In this document: positions 41,348-51,312 of the stretch, piece by piece
Layout of the letters: each line of letters opens with the position of its first letter
Position numbering within the stretch: position 1 is the first letter of the stretch
Assembly: GCF_009730335.1 (NCBI RefSeq)
Contig: NZ_CP046315.1
Coordinates: 1,922,001-1,986,000, forward strand
Reading direction: 5' to 3'
DNA from: Schaalia odontolytica
Lineage (GTDB): Bacteria > Actinomycetota > Actinomycetes > Actinomycetales > Actinomycetaceae
DNA: 64,000 nt
Translations under genes and position numbers: made by a program
The notes under the pieces: model-generated
The model's database searches: none
Told to the model about the DNA's origin: nothing
What the model saw: the letters and a program-made list of their open reading frames with translations, nothing else

Positions 41348-44194
41348 TCAGCGGCGGCGACGCTTCTTAGCGGCAGCGCGACGCTCCGCGCGGTTACCGC
41401 TCGACGAGGACGCGGCCGACTCGGTGCCCTCAGCGGAGCTGTAGCTCACGCGGCTCGGCGCCTTCGCGCGACCCACGTTGCCCATCACCGAACGGGCGTG
41501 AGCAACGGCCACGCGCGCGGCCGCAGAGGCCGCAGACTCGGCGGCGGCAACGTCCTCGACGCTGGGCTCAGAAGAGGACGACGAGGCATCCTCCTGCGCG
41601 GGAGCGACGCTGGCGGCGGCGATCGAACCACCGGCCTCCTCCTCGGCGGCGGCCAGGGCGCGCTCGAACTGCTTGGCGTAGGAGAACACCTGCTGGACTG
41701 ACTCCTCACGGATGCGCTCGACCATCGCCTGGAACATTTGGGCGCCCTCGTCCTTGTACTCGACGAGCGGGTCGCGCTGACCCATCGCGCGCAGGCCGAT
41801 GCCTTCCTTCAGGTAGTCCATCTCGTAGAGGTGCTCGCGCCACAGGCGGTCCACCACGGAGATGACGACGCGGCGCTCGAGGGTACGAATGGGCTCATCG
41901 CCCAGCTGCGCCTGCGCCAGCGGGTTGGCGTTCAGGCGGTCCTCGGTGTCCGCGTAGACGGCGTGGATGTCGCCGACCAGCTCGGTCACCAGATCGTCGC
42001 GCACGAGGGACGCAGCACCACCGTGCTCCTCCTCGACCTCTTCGATCGTGACCGACGGCGGGTAGTAGGCGCGCAGGTGCTCCCACAGGCTGGGCAGATC
42101 CCACTCGTCCACGGGCTTGTCGGCGATCGCTTCGTCGACCAGGCCGGTCACGAGGGACTCCATGAACGCGCGCATCTGCGGGCCCATGTCCTCGCCCTCG
42201 AGCACCTTGCGGCGTTCGGCGTAGATCGTCTCACGCTGACCCGTCATGACATCGTCGTACTTCAGGACGTTCTTACGGATCTCGAAGTTGCGGGCTTCCA
42301 CCTGGCGCTGGGCCGACGCGATCGAACGCGACACCATGCGGTTCTCCAGCGGCATGTCCTCCGGGTAGGCGCCCGAAGCCATGATGCGCTGCGCCATGCC
42401 CGAGTTGAATAGGCGCATCAGATCGTCTTCCATCGACAGGTAGAATCGGGACTCGCCCGGGTCACCCTGACGACCGCTTCGTCCGCGCAGCTGGTTGTCG
42501 ATACGACGCGACTCGTGGCGCTCCGAACCGAGCACGTACAGGCCGCCCAGCTCGCGCACCTCCTCGCGCTCGGCCTCGACGGCCTCTTCCGCGGCCGCGA
42601 GAGCCTTGGGCCACGCCTCGCGGTACTCCTCCGGGTTTTCCTTCGGGTCGAGGCCCTCGGCAGCCAGGTTCGCCTGGGCGAGGAACTCCGAGTTACCACC
42701 CAGCATGATGTCGGTACCACGGCCGGCCATGTTCGTGGCCACCGTGACCGCGCCCTTGCGGCCGGCCATCGCGACGATGGCGGCTTCGCGGGCGTGTTGC
42801 TTGGCGTTGAGCACCTGGTGCGGAATGTGCTTCTTCCTGAGCATCTGCGAAAGCAGCTCGGACTTTTCCACCGAAGCGGTACCGATGAGGACCGGCTGGC
42901 CGGCCTCGTGACGCGCCACGACGTCCTCGATGATCGCGTTCAGTTTGCCCTTCTCCGTCGGATAGACGAGGTCGGACTGATCCTTGCGGATCATCGGCTT
43001 GTTCGTGGGGATCGGGATGACGTCGATCTTGTAGGTCGAGTGGAACTCCGCGGCCTCGGTCTCAGCCGTACCGGTCATGCCGGAACGCGAGCCCTCGGGG
43101 TACAGACGGAAGTAGTTCTGCAGCGTGATCGTAGCGAGCGTCTGGTTCTCGGCCTTGATCTCCACGCCTTCCTTGGCCTCGATCGCCTGGTGCATGCCGT
43201 CGTTGTAGCGGCGGCCCGGCAGGACACGGCCCGTGTGCTCGTCAACGATGAGGACCTCGCCGCCGTCCACGATGTAGTCGCGGTCCTTAAAGAACAACTC
43301 CTTGGCGCGGATCGCGTTGTTGAGGAAGCCGATCAGAGGGGTGTTCGCCGCCTCGTAGAGGTTCTCAACGCCCAGCTGGTCCTCAACCTTGTCGATGCCC
43401 GGCTCCAGGATGCCGACGGTCTTCTTCTTTTCGTCGACCTCGTAGTCCTCGTCGCGCTTCAGCAGGCGAGCGATGCGGGCGAACTCCACGTACCAGCGGT
43501 TCAGGTCGCCGTCAGCGGGACCCGAAATAATGAGGGGGGTACGGGCCTCATCGATGAGGATCGAGTCAACCTCGTCGACAATGACGAAGGCGTGGCCACG
43601 CTGGACCAAATCCTCGGGCACCTGCGCCATGTTGTCGCGCAGGTAGTCGAAGCCAAACTCGTTGTTCGTACCGTAGGTGATGTCGCAGGCGTACATCTCG
43701 CGGCGCTCAGCAGGCGTCTGCCCCACGAGGATACAACCGCAGGTCAGCCCCAGGAAGTTGTAGACGCGGCTCATGATGTCCGACTGGTACTTCGCCAGGT
43801 AGTCGTTGACCGTCACAACGTGCACACCCTTGCCGGTCAGGGCGCGCAGGTACGACGGCATCGTGGCGACCAGGGTCTTGCCTTCACCGGTCTTCATTTC
43901 GGCGATCTTGCCCTGGTGCAGGGCAATGCCACCCATGACCTGCACGTGGAAGGGACGCATGCGCAGGATTCGCCACGAGGCCTCACGGACCGTCGCAAAC
44001 GCCTCGACCAGGATATCGTCCAGGGTCTCGCCATCCTCGAGGCGATCCTTGAATTCCTGAGTCTTAGCCTGCAGCTCCTCGTCCGTCAGAGCCTCAAAAT
44101 CCTCCTGCAAGGCATCAACCTGCGACGCAAGCCGATCCAGCTTGCGCAGCATACGCCCTTCGCCAGCGCGAAGGATCTTGTCAATAATCGACAC
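41348..44194 (-). CDS. secA: Preprotein translocase ATPase SecA
   Basis: Motor of the Sec export channel. 948 residues, normal for actinobacterial SecA1. Walker A K-T-G-E-G-K-T near 103, the D-E-V-D-S-I Walker B near 215, the preprotein cross-linking domain, [11 protein letters not shown] motif VI near 585, helical scaffold and wing. The C-terminal zinc finger of the proteobacterial form is absent; the tail is instead Ser/Ala-rich and ends K-K-R-R-R-R. ATG 44194. Gene order hpf-secA on the minus strand is conserved in actinobacteria. Confidence 0.98.
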   Translation of the reverse strand: MSIIDKILRAGEGRMLRKLDRLASQVDALQEDFEALTDEELQAKTQEFKDRLEDGETLDDILVEAFATVREASWRILRMRPFHVQVMGGIALHQGKIAEMKTGEGKTLVATMPSYLRALTGKGVHVVTVNDYLAKYQSDIMSRVYNFLGLTCGCILVGQTPAERREMYACDITYGTNNEFGFDYLRDNMAQVPEDLVQRGHAFVIVDEVDSILIDEARTPLIISGPADGDLNRWYVEFARIARLLKRDEDYEVDEKKKTVGILEPGIDKVEDQLGVENLYEAANTPLIGFLNNAIRAKELFFKDRDYIVDGGEVLIVDEHTGRVLPGRRYNDGMHQAIEAKEGVEIKAENQTLATITLQNYFRLYPEGSRSGMTGTAETEAAEFHSTYKIDVIPIPTNKPMIRKDQSDLVYPTEKGKLNAIIEDVVARHEAGQPVLIGTASVEKSELLSQMLRKKHIPHQVLNAKQHAREAAIVAMAGRKGAVTVATNMAGRGTDIMLGGNSEFLAQANLAAEGLDPKENPEEYREAWPKALAAAEEAVEAEREEVRELGGLYVLGSERHESRRIDNQLRGRSGRQGDPGESRFYLSMEDDLMRLFNSGMAQRIMASGAYPEDMPLENRMVSRSIASAQRQVEARNFEIRKNVLKYDDVMTGQRETIYAERRKVLEGEDMGPQMRAFMESLVTGLVDEAIADKPVDEWDLPSLWEHLRAYYPPSVTIEEVEEEHGGAASLVRDDLVTELVGDIHAVYADTEDRLNANPLAQAQLGDEPIRTLERRVVISVVDRLWREHLYEMDYLKEGIGLRAMGQRDPLVEYKDEGAQMFQAMVERIREESVQQVFSYAKQFERALAAAEEEAGGSIAAASVAPAQEDASSSSSEPSVEDVAAAESAASAAARVAVAHARSVMGNVGRAKAPSRVSYSSAEGTESAASSSSGNRAERRAAAKKRRRR

Positions 44195-44333
44195 GAATAG
44201 CTCCTGACGTTAATCGCCCGCCCCCTTGTAGAGCAGACAGTCAAATCCACCCATTAGTTTACGAACTAACTGCCCAAAGTGGAAACGCCCGCGCGAACTA
44301 TGGACGTATTTAACGCTCACAGCGCACACGGGA

Positions 44334-44360
44334 GCGCCCCGGGCATGGTGCCCGGGGCGC
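44334..44360 (-). terminator. Terminator downstream of hpf
   Basis: GCGCCCCGGGCA and TGCCCGGGGCGC form a perfect 12-bp stem with a 3-nt loop, 17 nt after the hpf stop, separating it from secA. Confidence 0.8.
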
Positions 44361-44376
44361 CGCGGTCCTTCAACCG

Positions 44377-45021
44377 TCAGATTGTCGTGTTCAAGCGAAG
44401 CACGCCGTACGTCCACCCGTGGCGGTGGTAGACGACGCACGGCTGGTTCGTGTCCTTGTCGACGAAGAGAAAGAAGGGGTGGCCAACCATCATCATCTGG
44501 TCCAGGGCCTCATCCACACTCATCGGCGGGGCCTCGTGCACCTTCTGACGGACAATGATCGGGGTATCACCCCACTGTTCCTCACGGGCCTCTCCGACCT
44601 TCAGGTCCTCAGCACTGCGCAGCGGCTTGGGAGCCTCGGTTTCGAATGTGGCTGTCTCTTCGACGACGGGAGCTTCGAGGATTTCGGCTTCGGCCAGGTC
44701 GCGCGGGTACCGACGACGGTGGTCCTTCACGCGATCACGCAGGCGGCGCAGGCGCTCGTAGAGCTTGCCGGCGGCGATGTCGACGGCCGCGTAGCGATCA
44801 GCGGACTGAGCCTCAGCGCGAATGATCGGGCCCTTCCCGTAAACGGTCAGCTCGATACGCTCGGCAGTGTCGGCCTGGCGGGGGTTACGTTCGTGAGTCA
44901 GCTCCACATCGACGCGCTGAGCGCGGGGGTAGAACTGAGTGATCTTCGAAACCTTCTCCTCCACGTATTCCCGGAAATTCGGGTGAATCTCGGCATTACG
45001 TGCGACGACGGTGATGTCCAT
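44377..45021 (-). CDS. hpf: Ribosome hibernation promoting factor, long form
   Basis: 214 residues: an N-terminal HPF/YfiA domain (1-105; M-D-I-T-V-V-A-R-N, then I-E-L-T-V-Y-G-K-G-P-I-I-R-A-E), a linker, and the C-terminal dimerisation domain of long HPF (about 155-212; F-L-F-V-D-K-D-T-N and V-V-Y-H-R-H-G-W-T-Y-G). It binds idle ribosomes and pairs them to 100S particles. The true start is ATG 45021 with GGAGG at 7 nt; a longer frame upstream to 45120 is unsupported. A -10 like TATGAT lies near 45171-45176 on the minus strand. Confidence 0.96.
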   Translation of the reverse strand: MDITVVARNAEIHPNFREYVEEKVSKITQFYPRAQRVDVELTHERNPRQADTAERIELTVYGKGPIIRAEAQSADRYAAVDIAAGKLYERLRRLRDRVKDHRRRYPRDLAEAEILEAPVVEETATFETEAPKPLRSAEDLKVGEAREEQWGDTPIIVRQKVHEAPPMSVDEALDQMMMVGHPFFLFVDKDTNQPCVVYHRHGWTYGVLRLNTTI

Positions 45022-45195
45022 GTGTTTCCTCCATGGTGTGCGGCGGGCATCGTTGCCCGCAGGTGGGGATTGTTCGGTGCTCACTGCCCGAACCGTGGTC
45101 TGAGCTATCACCTCCCGCACTGACGCGAGGAGCGTCCCTGCTGCTCACGCTATCGAAAGTCAGTACGCACATCATACCCCAGCCGGTGACCTGCG

Positions 45196-45942
45196 TCATG
45201 AGATAAGCCCGGTTCGGCACAGAGTCACAACCGCGTCGAGACCGCCCAACACACGCTCCATTTCCCGAACCGTTGCGCCCGTCGTCACCACGTCATCCAC
45301 CGCAACAACACGCACGCCATGCCCCGGGACCGCGAGCGCACGCATCGACCCCATGCGCCCCACCGTACGCTGTGCCCCGGCCTTGCCCGACTGGGAGGTC
45401 GCGCCCACGCGCAGCCGCACAGCGTCCACCACCCGAACGCGCACGCCAGGACGCGCGCCTGCCGCCAGAGCTCGGGCAACAGCGCGCGCCAACGGCAGCG
45501 CCACCTGCCTACCCCGCAGGCGTCTCTTCCACGAAGAAGGCGCGGGCACCACCCACACCTCCACCGCTCCCCCGGTGAACGAAGACCTCCCCTCCAACGA
45601 ACCCACACCGGCGGCGGGCGACCCAGCCACGCCCAGCACCCCACCCAGGGCGGTGCCGAGGCAGGCCCCGGCCTCGTCGAGAAAATCGGTGACGTCCGTA
45701 CGCGCGGAGTGCTTGGCGGCAAGGACGATGCGGCGCAGCGGCCCGTCGTAGTCCCCTATGGCCACCAGGGGAAGGGGGCCTCGCACGCCCTCAAGGGAGG
45801 CTACGTGCGCGGGGCAGCCAGCCAGGGAGCGGCATGACGGGCACAGGACCTCGTCCCAGGCGCGACACCCGGCGCATTGCACGGGAAGGAGCGCGCCGAC
45901 CAGCCCCCGCATCAGGCCCCGGACTCCGCTCCCGCCCACCAC
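45196..45942 (-). CDS. comF: ComF family phosphoribosyltransferase-like protein
   Basis: 248 residues from GTG 45942, 5 nt after the lpqB stop. N-terminal zinc-finger-like part with C-A-G-C and C-P-S-C (about 28-45), a middle Gly/Ser-rich part, and a C-terminal PRTase-like domain with the PRPP loop V-V-A-V-D-D-V-V-T-T-G-A-T. ComFC proteins take part in DNA uptake or processing during transformation in competent bacteria; in non-competent ones the role is open. The gene carries one GACGAGGCCGGGG copy (45666, minus strand). Last gene of the mtrA-mtrB-lpqB-comF operon, an order shared with other actinobacteria. Confidence 0.88.
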   Translation of the reverse strand: MVGGSGVRGLMRGLVGALLPVQCAGCRAWDEVLCPSCRSLAGCPAHVASLEGVRGPLPLVAIGDYDGPLRRIVLAAKHSARTDVTDFLDEAGACLGTALGGVLGVAGSPAAGVGSLEGRSSFTGGAVEVWVVPAPSSWKRRLRGRQVALPLARAVARALAAGARPGVRVRVVDAVRLRVGATSQSGKAGAQRTVGRMGSMRALAVPGHGVRVVAVDDVVTTGATVREMERVLGGLDAVVTLCRTGLIS

Positions 45943-45947
45943 GGTTC

Positions 45948-47594
45948 TTACCCCGCGTATCGGGCGGAGGTGAGCGACTCGGGGGCGTTTTGCCACAGCG
46001 CGCCCGAGCGGATGAGCACCTGCGCCTTGCCGTCGGCATCGGTGCCCGAGATGACCACCACGGAGGAGGACCCACCGGCGCTCATCGATGTCACGCGAAT
46101 CGGGAGGGACACGTTCGAGGGCAGACCGCCGAGGGGCAGCGTGACCAGCTGGTCGTCCTCACCGGTGGTGCGCACAACGAGCACGAAGCCCGTCGATGTC
46201 GTCCATGATGCGTCGACAACCGAGCCGTGTTCAAGGGGGATCTGTTCGAGGGAGCGGATCGCCAGCGGGTGCCCGGAGGCATCGCGTTCGACGACACCGA
46301 CCCACGCGCTCGCGTCGCTTCCGCGCAGGACGAGGGCGCGCGTGCCGTCGGGAGAGATGCGCACCGCGTGGATCTCCCCGGCGCTCTCGGACTCCACGCT
46401 CACGCTGAACGCGCCATCGACTCCCCCGCCGACGCTCACCGACGAGGCCGTGGCAGGACCCCACACCCATCCGAAGCGGTCCACCGACGGGCCGAGAGGC
46501 GCCTGTCCAGGCAGGAATGCGACCGATGTTCCGCCGCGATGCGCGTACACACCGTCGGTACCGCTCCAGGCAACCAGCGAGGGGTCCACGGGCGAGACTG
46601 TCGGGTTGGAGGCATCGGTGGTGCTGGTCAGGCTCGTGAGCCCCGACGATGACACGATCCCCACCCCGTCGGGGCCCGCCCCCACGAGAGTGTCGAGAGA
46701 GTATGTCGGGGGCACCGGGATCCCCTGAGCATCCAGCACGTCACCGGACAAAGAGACGCTCACCTGCGACACGTCCGCCACCTGGGTGAGGGTGCGGGTG
46801 AGCTCCCACGCGAGGTTCGCACGCGCCCCCTCGGTCGCGGGCACCACCGCGTTCAGTTCCACGCGCGCCACCCCGTCGACGACGTCGAGTCCCTGGGAGG
46901 GCACGGTCGTGCCCGCCGGGATAGCGTTCGCCGTGACCGGCTCGAGAGATTGACGCGGCCCTTCGACGAGGCCCGCGAGCAGATGGGAGGCTAGGCGTCG
47001 CGACGGGTACCAGCGAGGATCGGCAACCAGGTCCCCACCCTCTGTCGTTGGGAAGTAGAGATTGGCGAGCGAGAACGAGGCCGTGAAAGACGCCCGGCTC
47101 ATGAGGACCATGTTCTCGGGGCTGTTGATACGCCACTGTCCGTCTTCGCGCACGAGGCTGAAGGTGCGCGTCACGGTCGAGGCAGCCACGCGGGTCAGCA
47201 CGCCCGACGCGTCGATGCTGGCCACACCGAGCACGGAGACCGTCACGTCCACCTCGGAGCCGTTCTCGGATCCGGCGGTGACCGCGGGGGCCGCGTCCGT
47301 GTCGTAGATGAGAATTTCCATCTCCGGCTGCCACGAACGCGCCGACGTTGCGCTCAGGAACAGGCGCGCGGTCGCGTAGTCGTCCTGGGGGCCGGCGGCA
47401 CACGCCAGCAGGAAATCGCTCACCAGGGTCGCGGCGTCCGCCCCGTCGGAGGGGCCCTCCGCGGAAAACTGGATGCCGCTGCCGTCCCGAGCTGACACGT
47501 CGAAGGGCGCGGGTGCCGAGGAGGTGGGCAGGGAGGTACATCCCGCGAGGGCCAGGCAGGCTGCCACGGCGAGTAGCATCAGGCGGCGTTTCAT
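45948..47594 (-). CDS. lpqB: Lipoprotein LpqB
   Basis: 548 residues. Signal sequence with lipobox L-A-L-A-G-C (lipidated Cys near residue 20), a GerMN-type domain pair (about 180-290; F-P-T-T-E-G-G-D and V-E-L-N-A-V-V), then a beta-propeller-like C-terminal half. LpqB in mycobacteria binds the MtrB sensor outside the membrane and modulates MtrA output. ATG 47594 overlaps the mtrB stop by ATGA, with GGGAGGA upstream. Confidence 0.95.
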   Translation of the reverse strand: MKRRLMLLAVAACLALAGCTSLPTSSAPAPFDVSARDGSGIQFSAEGPSDGADAATLVSDFLLACAAGPQDDYATARLFLSATSARSWQPEMEILIYDTDAAPAVTAGSENGSEVDVTVSVLGVASIDASGVLTRVAASTVTRTFSLVREDGQWRINSPENMVLMSRASFTASFSLANLYFPTTEGGDLVADPRWYPSRRLASHLLAGLVEGPRQSLEPVTANAIPAGTTVPSQGLDVVDGVARVELNAVVPATEGARANLAWELTRTLTQVADVSQVSVSLSGDVLDAQGIPVPPTYSLDTLVGAGPDGVGIVSSSGLTSLTSTTDASNPTVSPVDPSLVAWSGTDGVYAHRGGTSVAFLPGQAPLGPSVDRFGWVWGPATASSVSVGGGVDGAFSVSVESESAGEIHAVRISPDGTRALVLRGSDASAWVGVVERDASGHPLAIRSLEQIPLEHGSVVDASWTTSTGFVLVVRTTGEDDQLVTLPLGGLPSNVSLPIRVTSMSAGGSSSVVVISGTDADGKAQVLIRSGALWQNAPESLTSARYAG

Positions 47595-49210
47595 TCGTCC
47601 TCCCACAGGGCAAGGGGGCGGCTAACGATCTCTTCGCCGGCGCGCTTGGGCAGGGTCATCAGGAAGGACGCGCCGCGACCGGGTTCTCCGTACGCCTGCA
47701 GGCGTCCTCCGTGGATGGCGACATCCTCAGTTGCGATCGCGAGGCCGAGGCCAGTACCGCCAGTCGTGCGGGCGCGGGCGGTGTCGGCACGGTAGAAGCG
47801 GTCAAAGACGTGGTCGGCGACCTCCTGGGTCATGCCCACCCCGCGGTCGCGCACGCGGCATGCGACGTCGGTCTCGGTCGCGGCGAGCGTGATCGTCACG
47901 GGCGTGCCGTCGGCATGCTCGATCGCGTTGACGACGAGGTTACGGATGACGCGCTCGATACGGCGTTCATCAATCTCGGCCGCGACTCTGCCCTGCGCCA
48001 CGATCTCGACGCTCACGTTCTGTCGCTGTGCGAGCTCCGCACAGCCTTCGACGACGCGCAGGGCGATCGGTCGCAGGTCGCGGTCCTCGGCGTCCAGCAG
48101 GGCACTGGCAGCGTCGTAGCGGGAGATCTCCAGCAGGTCCGCGAGCATCTGCTCCATGCGTTCGGTCTGGTCGTGCAGGAGCTCGGCGGATCGACGCGCG
48201 TGGGCCGGCAGTTCGTCCCGGTTGTCCCACACGATGTCCTCCGCCATGCGGATCGTTGTCAGCGGGGTGCGCAGCTCATGGGAGACATCGGAGACGAAGC
48301 GCTGCTGGAGCTTGGCGAGCTCGTCGTAGCGCGAGATCGTCTCCTGGAGCGAGGAGGTCATCGCATTGAAGGCGTGCCCGAGGTCGGCCATCTCGTCGTC
48401 CCCATGCACATCCACGCGCACGTCGAGGTCTCCCTTTGACGCCTTTGTCGCAGCTTGCGCGGTCACTCGCACGGGCAGGAGGAGGCGATGCAGCAGCGCG
48501 AACACACCGATCGGCAGGGCCACGATGATGGGAAGCGCAGAAAGGACGAGGACTCGCAGGACCACGTCGACCTGCGCCTGATCGGCGGATAGCGAGTAGA
48601 GAATGTAGAGCTCGTGCGTGCCCGCACGAGGCAGCTGCACCTGGGTGCCGACGAGAATTCCGGGGACTACCTTGTCGGAGTCGCTCGAGCGGATACCAAC
48701 CGACTGCCACTGTGCGCCCCCACCCGAGACTGCGGTGCGCATCTGCGGAGTGATGAGTGCGCGCATCTGCTCATCCTCGATCTGGTTGATGCGCAGCGAC
48801 GCCGTGGCTCCCTCCGAGCGCAGCAGCGCCACGTTCGTCGCACCCGCGCCGGCCGCCGAGGCCTTGAGCGAGGCCAGCGCGCCGCGCGCGGACTCCTGAA
48901 CCTGCGCGGGAGACGAGGCCGTGGATGAGGAGAACACGGATTGCGCGGATGAAAAGCGCAGGGACGCGTCAGCCAGGATTGCATCCTTGCGCGTCTCGAA
49001 CATAGAGGTGCGCAGCTGGGAGGCGATTATCACCCCGAAAACGAGGAGGATGACGAGCGCGGCGACCGTGATTGCCAGGGCGATGCGGGCGGACAGGGAA
49101 TGCCGAATACGACTGGCGAGGTGAGAGGAGGCGAGAAGGGACCACGGCCTCGACGATGCGACGGCACGCAGCAGATCCTTGAGCGCGTCCCTACGCCCCT
49201 GCGCCGGCAC
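47591..49210 (-). CDS. mtrB: Sensor histidine kinase MtrB
   Basis: About 539 residues. Membrane helix near 42-65, an external sensor part (about 70-220), second helix near 225-245, HAMP, HisKA with the phosphorylated histidine in V-S-H-E-L-R-T-P-L, and an HATPase domain with G-T-G-L-G-L-A-I-A. Controls MtrA, with LpqB as accessory lipoprotein; the pair governs envelope growth and division in actinobacteria. The start is not certain: GTG 49210 or TTG 49219 would overlap mtrA by about 20-30 nt; neither has a strong ribosome site. Confidence 0.95.
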   Translation of the reverse strand: MPAQGRRDALKDLLRAVASSRPWSLLASSHLASRIRHSLSARIALAITVAALVILLVFGVIIASQLRTSMFETRKDAILADASLRFSSAQSVFSSSTASSPAQVQESARGALASLKASAAGAGATNVALLRSEGATASLRINQIEDEQMRALITPQMRTAVSGGGAQWQSVGIRSSDSDKVVPGILVGTQVQLPRAGTHELYILYSLSADQAQVDVVLRVLVLSALPIIVALPIGVFALLHRLLLPVRVTAQAATKASKGDLDVRVDVHGDDEMADLGHAFNAMTSSLQETISRYDELAKLQQRFVSDVSHELRTPLTTIRMAEDIVWDNRDELPAHARRSAELLHDQTERMEQMLADLLEISRYDAASALLDAEDRDLRPIALRVVEGCAELAQRQNVSVEIVAQGRVAAEIDERRIERVIRNLVVNAIEHADGTPVTITLAATETDVACRVRDRGVGMTQEVADHVFDRFYRADTARARTTGGTGLGLAIATEDVAIHGGRLQAYGEPGRGASFLMTLPKRAGEEIVSRPLALWEDE

Positions 49211-49874
49211 GGTACCCAACCCCGCGGACTGTTACGACCAGCTCGGGACGCTCCGGGTCGCGTTCGATCTTGGAGCGCAGGCGCTGCACGTGGACGTTGA
49301 CGAGCCTGGTGTCAGCGGCATGACGGTAGCCCCACACCTGCTCGAGGAGTTCCTCGCGCGAGAACACCTTCCAGGGCGAGCGCGCCAGGGTCACCAGCAA
49401 ATCAAATTCCAGAGGAGTCAGCGCAATGACGCGCCCCTCACGCTTGACGATGTGGCCGGCAACGTCGATCGACAGGTCCTGGAGGGACAGGCCCTCATCT
49501 GCCTGCGAGTCCTCACGGCCCCGCAGCCGCGCGCGCACACGCGCCACAAGTTCCTTGGGCTTGAAGGGCTTGGGAACATAATCGTCGGCACCGGCCTCGA
49601 GACCCGTCACGACATCAGAGGTGTCGGAACGGGCGGTCAACATAACGATCGGAGCATCCGAGACACGACGGATCGCGCGGCACACGTCAAAGCCGTCCAT
49701 GCCGGGTAGCATGACGTCCAGGAGGACCAGGTCCGGATTGTGCTCTTGAAATTGAGTCAAAGCAGCGGATCCGTCGGCACAGGAGACGACCTCATAGCCC
49801 TCGTTCTGGAGGACAATGCCGATCATCTCAGCCAGGGCGACGTCGTCGTCGACGACGAGGATGCGCGAACTCAT
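49191..49874 (-). CDS. mtrA: Response regulator MtrA
   Basis: 227 residues: a receiver domain (1-120) with acidic pocket D9-D10-D11, phosphorylated Asp53 in L-L-D-V-M-L-P-G, Thr79 and Lys102-type positions conserved, then an OmpR-type winged helix (about 130-225). First gene of the mtrA-mtrB-lpqB-comF operon. ATG 49874 has no ribosome site before it; the stretch immediately upstream is instead a threefold 11-bp direct repeat (49875-49901) of the kind bound by OmpR-family regulators, so a leaderless and self-controlled gene is likely. Confidence 0.97.
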   Translation of the reverse strand: MSSRILVVDDDVALAEMIGIVLQNEGYEVVSCADGSAALTQFQEHNPDLVLLDVMLPGMDGFDVCRAIRRVSDAPIVMLTARSDTSDVVTGLEAGADDYVPKPFKPKELVARVRARLRGREDSQADEGLSLQDLSIDVAGHIVKREGRVIALTPLEFDLLVTLARSPWKVFSREELLEQVWGYRHAADTRLVNVHVQRLRSKIERDPERPELVVTVRGVGYRAGAGA

Positions 49875-49901
49875 ATCACGATAGTGTCACGAAATCGTCA
49901 C
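49875..49901 (-). promoter_or_regulatory. Three 11-bp direct repeats immediately upstream of mtrA
   Basis: Minus strand: GTGAC-N6-GTGAC-N6-GTGAT, each 11 bp, the last ending at the mtrA ATG. OmpR-class regulators bind head-to-tail half-sites one helical turn apart. Autoregulation by MtrA is the simplest reading. Confidence 0.6.
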
Positions 49902-50016
49902 GAACGCAGGAGAATCGCGCAGCCATCCCTCAATTTCTCTCCGAGATAAGGTTTCGCGCAAGTTGCGCATATGGCAGGATGGACACTGTAGAAGCACCAT
50001 CAACACGGAGGCATCA

Positions 50017-51312
50017 ATGAGCTCCCCCTGGACCTCTCCCGATCCGTCCGCCCCCTACCAGGGATGGACGCCGCAGCCCGAGTCCGGCGCACCGACGCCC
50101 CAGCAGGGCTACGGCGCACAGCCAGGCTACGGCGCACAGCAGGGATACACGGCCCCCCAGCCCACCCAGGGCTACGGCGCACAGCAGGGATACACGGCCC
50201 CCCAGCCCACCCAGGGATACGGAGCCCAGCAGGGCTACGCCGCGCCCCAGGCCCCCGCCTACGGCGCACAGCCCGCTTATGGTGCACAGCCTGGCTACAA
50301 CGCCCAGCCCGGGGCATCCGGCTACTCCACCACCAACCGGTGGGGGTGGCAGTCCAAGCCCGGCATCATCCCCCTGCGCCCTCTCACGATCGGCGACCTG
50401 TTCAGCGGCGCCTTCGAGGCGATCCGTTCGAACCCGAAGGTTCTCTTCGGCTTCACCGTCGTCATCATGCTGCTCGTGTCGCTCATTGCCAGTGTGTCGA
50501 TCCTGCTCTCGGGCCTCGGATACGAGTCCGTCGCCAATACTGACTACGATCCCCAGGCACTCCATCAATCGATGACGGATCGCACCAACGTTCTCCTCCT
50601 GAGAATGATTTCGAACATGGTGCAATGGATCGCCACGTTCGCGGGCACGACCATCCTCACGGGCCTGCTGGCCTCGACTGTCTCACAGATGACGGTCGGT
50701 AGGAATCTGACGTTGAGCGAGGCGTGGGCGATGACGCGCAAGCGACTCGGATCGCTCCTTGGCTCTTTCGCATTGACCGCGGTCATCACGGGGGTCCCCA
50801 TCATCCTCTGGATCGTCGCCGTCTTCGCCTCGCTCGCCGCGCTGATGGGTGGCAACGATGATTTGTGGTGGCTCGTGCTTGTCGCCTTCGCTGCTATTAT
50901 CCCCATCTTTATCCTCGTGTATTTCTTCCAGATCAAGCTGCTGTTCGCTCCGATATGCGCGGTGCTGGAGGAGATCGGTCCCGTCGCTTCGCTGAAGCGT
51001 TCCTGGTCGCTCGTCAAGGGTGAGTTCTGGCCGACTCTCGGCCGCTTCCTGCTGCTGAACCTCGCCGTCAGCTTCATCGGCGGATTCATTGGATTCGTCA
51101 TCGGCCTCATCGGCGGCCTGGTATCCGTCGCGGCGACGTCCGACCCCTCAAGCCCGGTCGGCTCTGCCATCGCCATATTCTTCGTTATGCTCGGCTCCTC
51201 GCTGTTGCTGCCTTTCTCTGCATCGTTCGAGACGCTCATGTACACGGATCTGCGTATCCGTAAGGAGAACTTCGCCTCGGTCCTGGCTCAGGCAGGCGCT
51301 CAGCAGCAGTGA
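50017..51312 (+). CDS. Membrane protein with Gln-Gly-Tyr repeat lead (DUF7847/GDPD-membrane-like)
   Basis: 431 residues. A proline-, glutamine-, tyrosine-rich cytoplasmic lead (1-125) built from Y-G-A-Q-Q-G-Y-T-A-P-Q-P-T-Q-G units is followed by six or more membrane helices, with G-D-L-F-S-G-A-F-E-A-I-R and a late S-W-S-L-V-K-G-E-F-W motif typical of the DUF7847/glycerophosphodiester phosphodiesterase membrane-domain group. Function unknown; the family often precedes DUF4129, DUF4350, MoxR and DUF58 genes, as here. ATG 50017 with GGAG 7 nt upstream; stop overlaps the next start (GTGA). Confidence 0.8.
   Translation: MSSPWTSPDPSAPYQGWTPQPESGAPTPQQGYGAQPGYGAQQGYTAPQPTQGYGAQQGYTAPQPTQGYGAQQGYAAPQAPAYGAQPAYGAQPGYNAQPGASGYSTTNRWGWQSKPGIIPLRPLTIGDLFSGAFEAIRSNPKVLFGFTVVIMLLVSLIASVSILLSGLGYESVANTDYDPQALHQSMTDRTNVLLLRMISNMVQWIATFAGTTILTGLLASTVSQMTVGRNLTLSEAWAMTRKRLGSLLGSFALTAVITGVPIILWIVAVFASLAALMGGNDDLWWLVLVAFAAIIPIFILVYFFQIKLLFAPICAVLEEIGPVASLKRSWSLVKGEFWPTLGRFLLLNLAVSFIGGFIGFVIGLIGGLVSVAATSDPSSPVGSAIAIFFVMLGSSLLLPFSASFETLMYTDLRIRKENFASVLAQAGAQQQ
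50125..50214 (+). repeat. Perfect 45-bp tandem duplication inside the coding sequence
   Basis: Two identical 45-bp units (50125-50169 and 50170-50214), each coding G-Y-G-A-Q-Q-G-Y-T-A-P-Q-P-T-Q, followed by degenerate copies. The in-frame length suggests the lead can vary in repeat number between strains. Confidence 0.9.

Noticed and set aside
42515-44200. 561-codon frame opposite secA, and similar long frames opposite argS, kgd and the glycosyltransferase
   Set aside because: High-GC codon usage keeps the opposite strand open; the sense genes are unmistakable.
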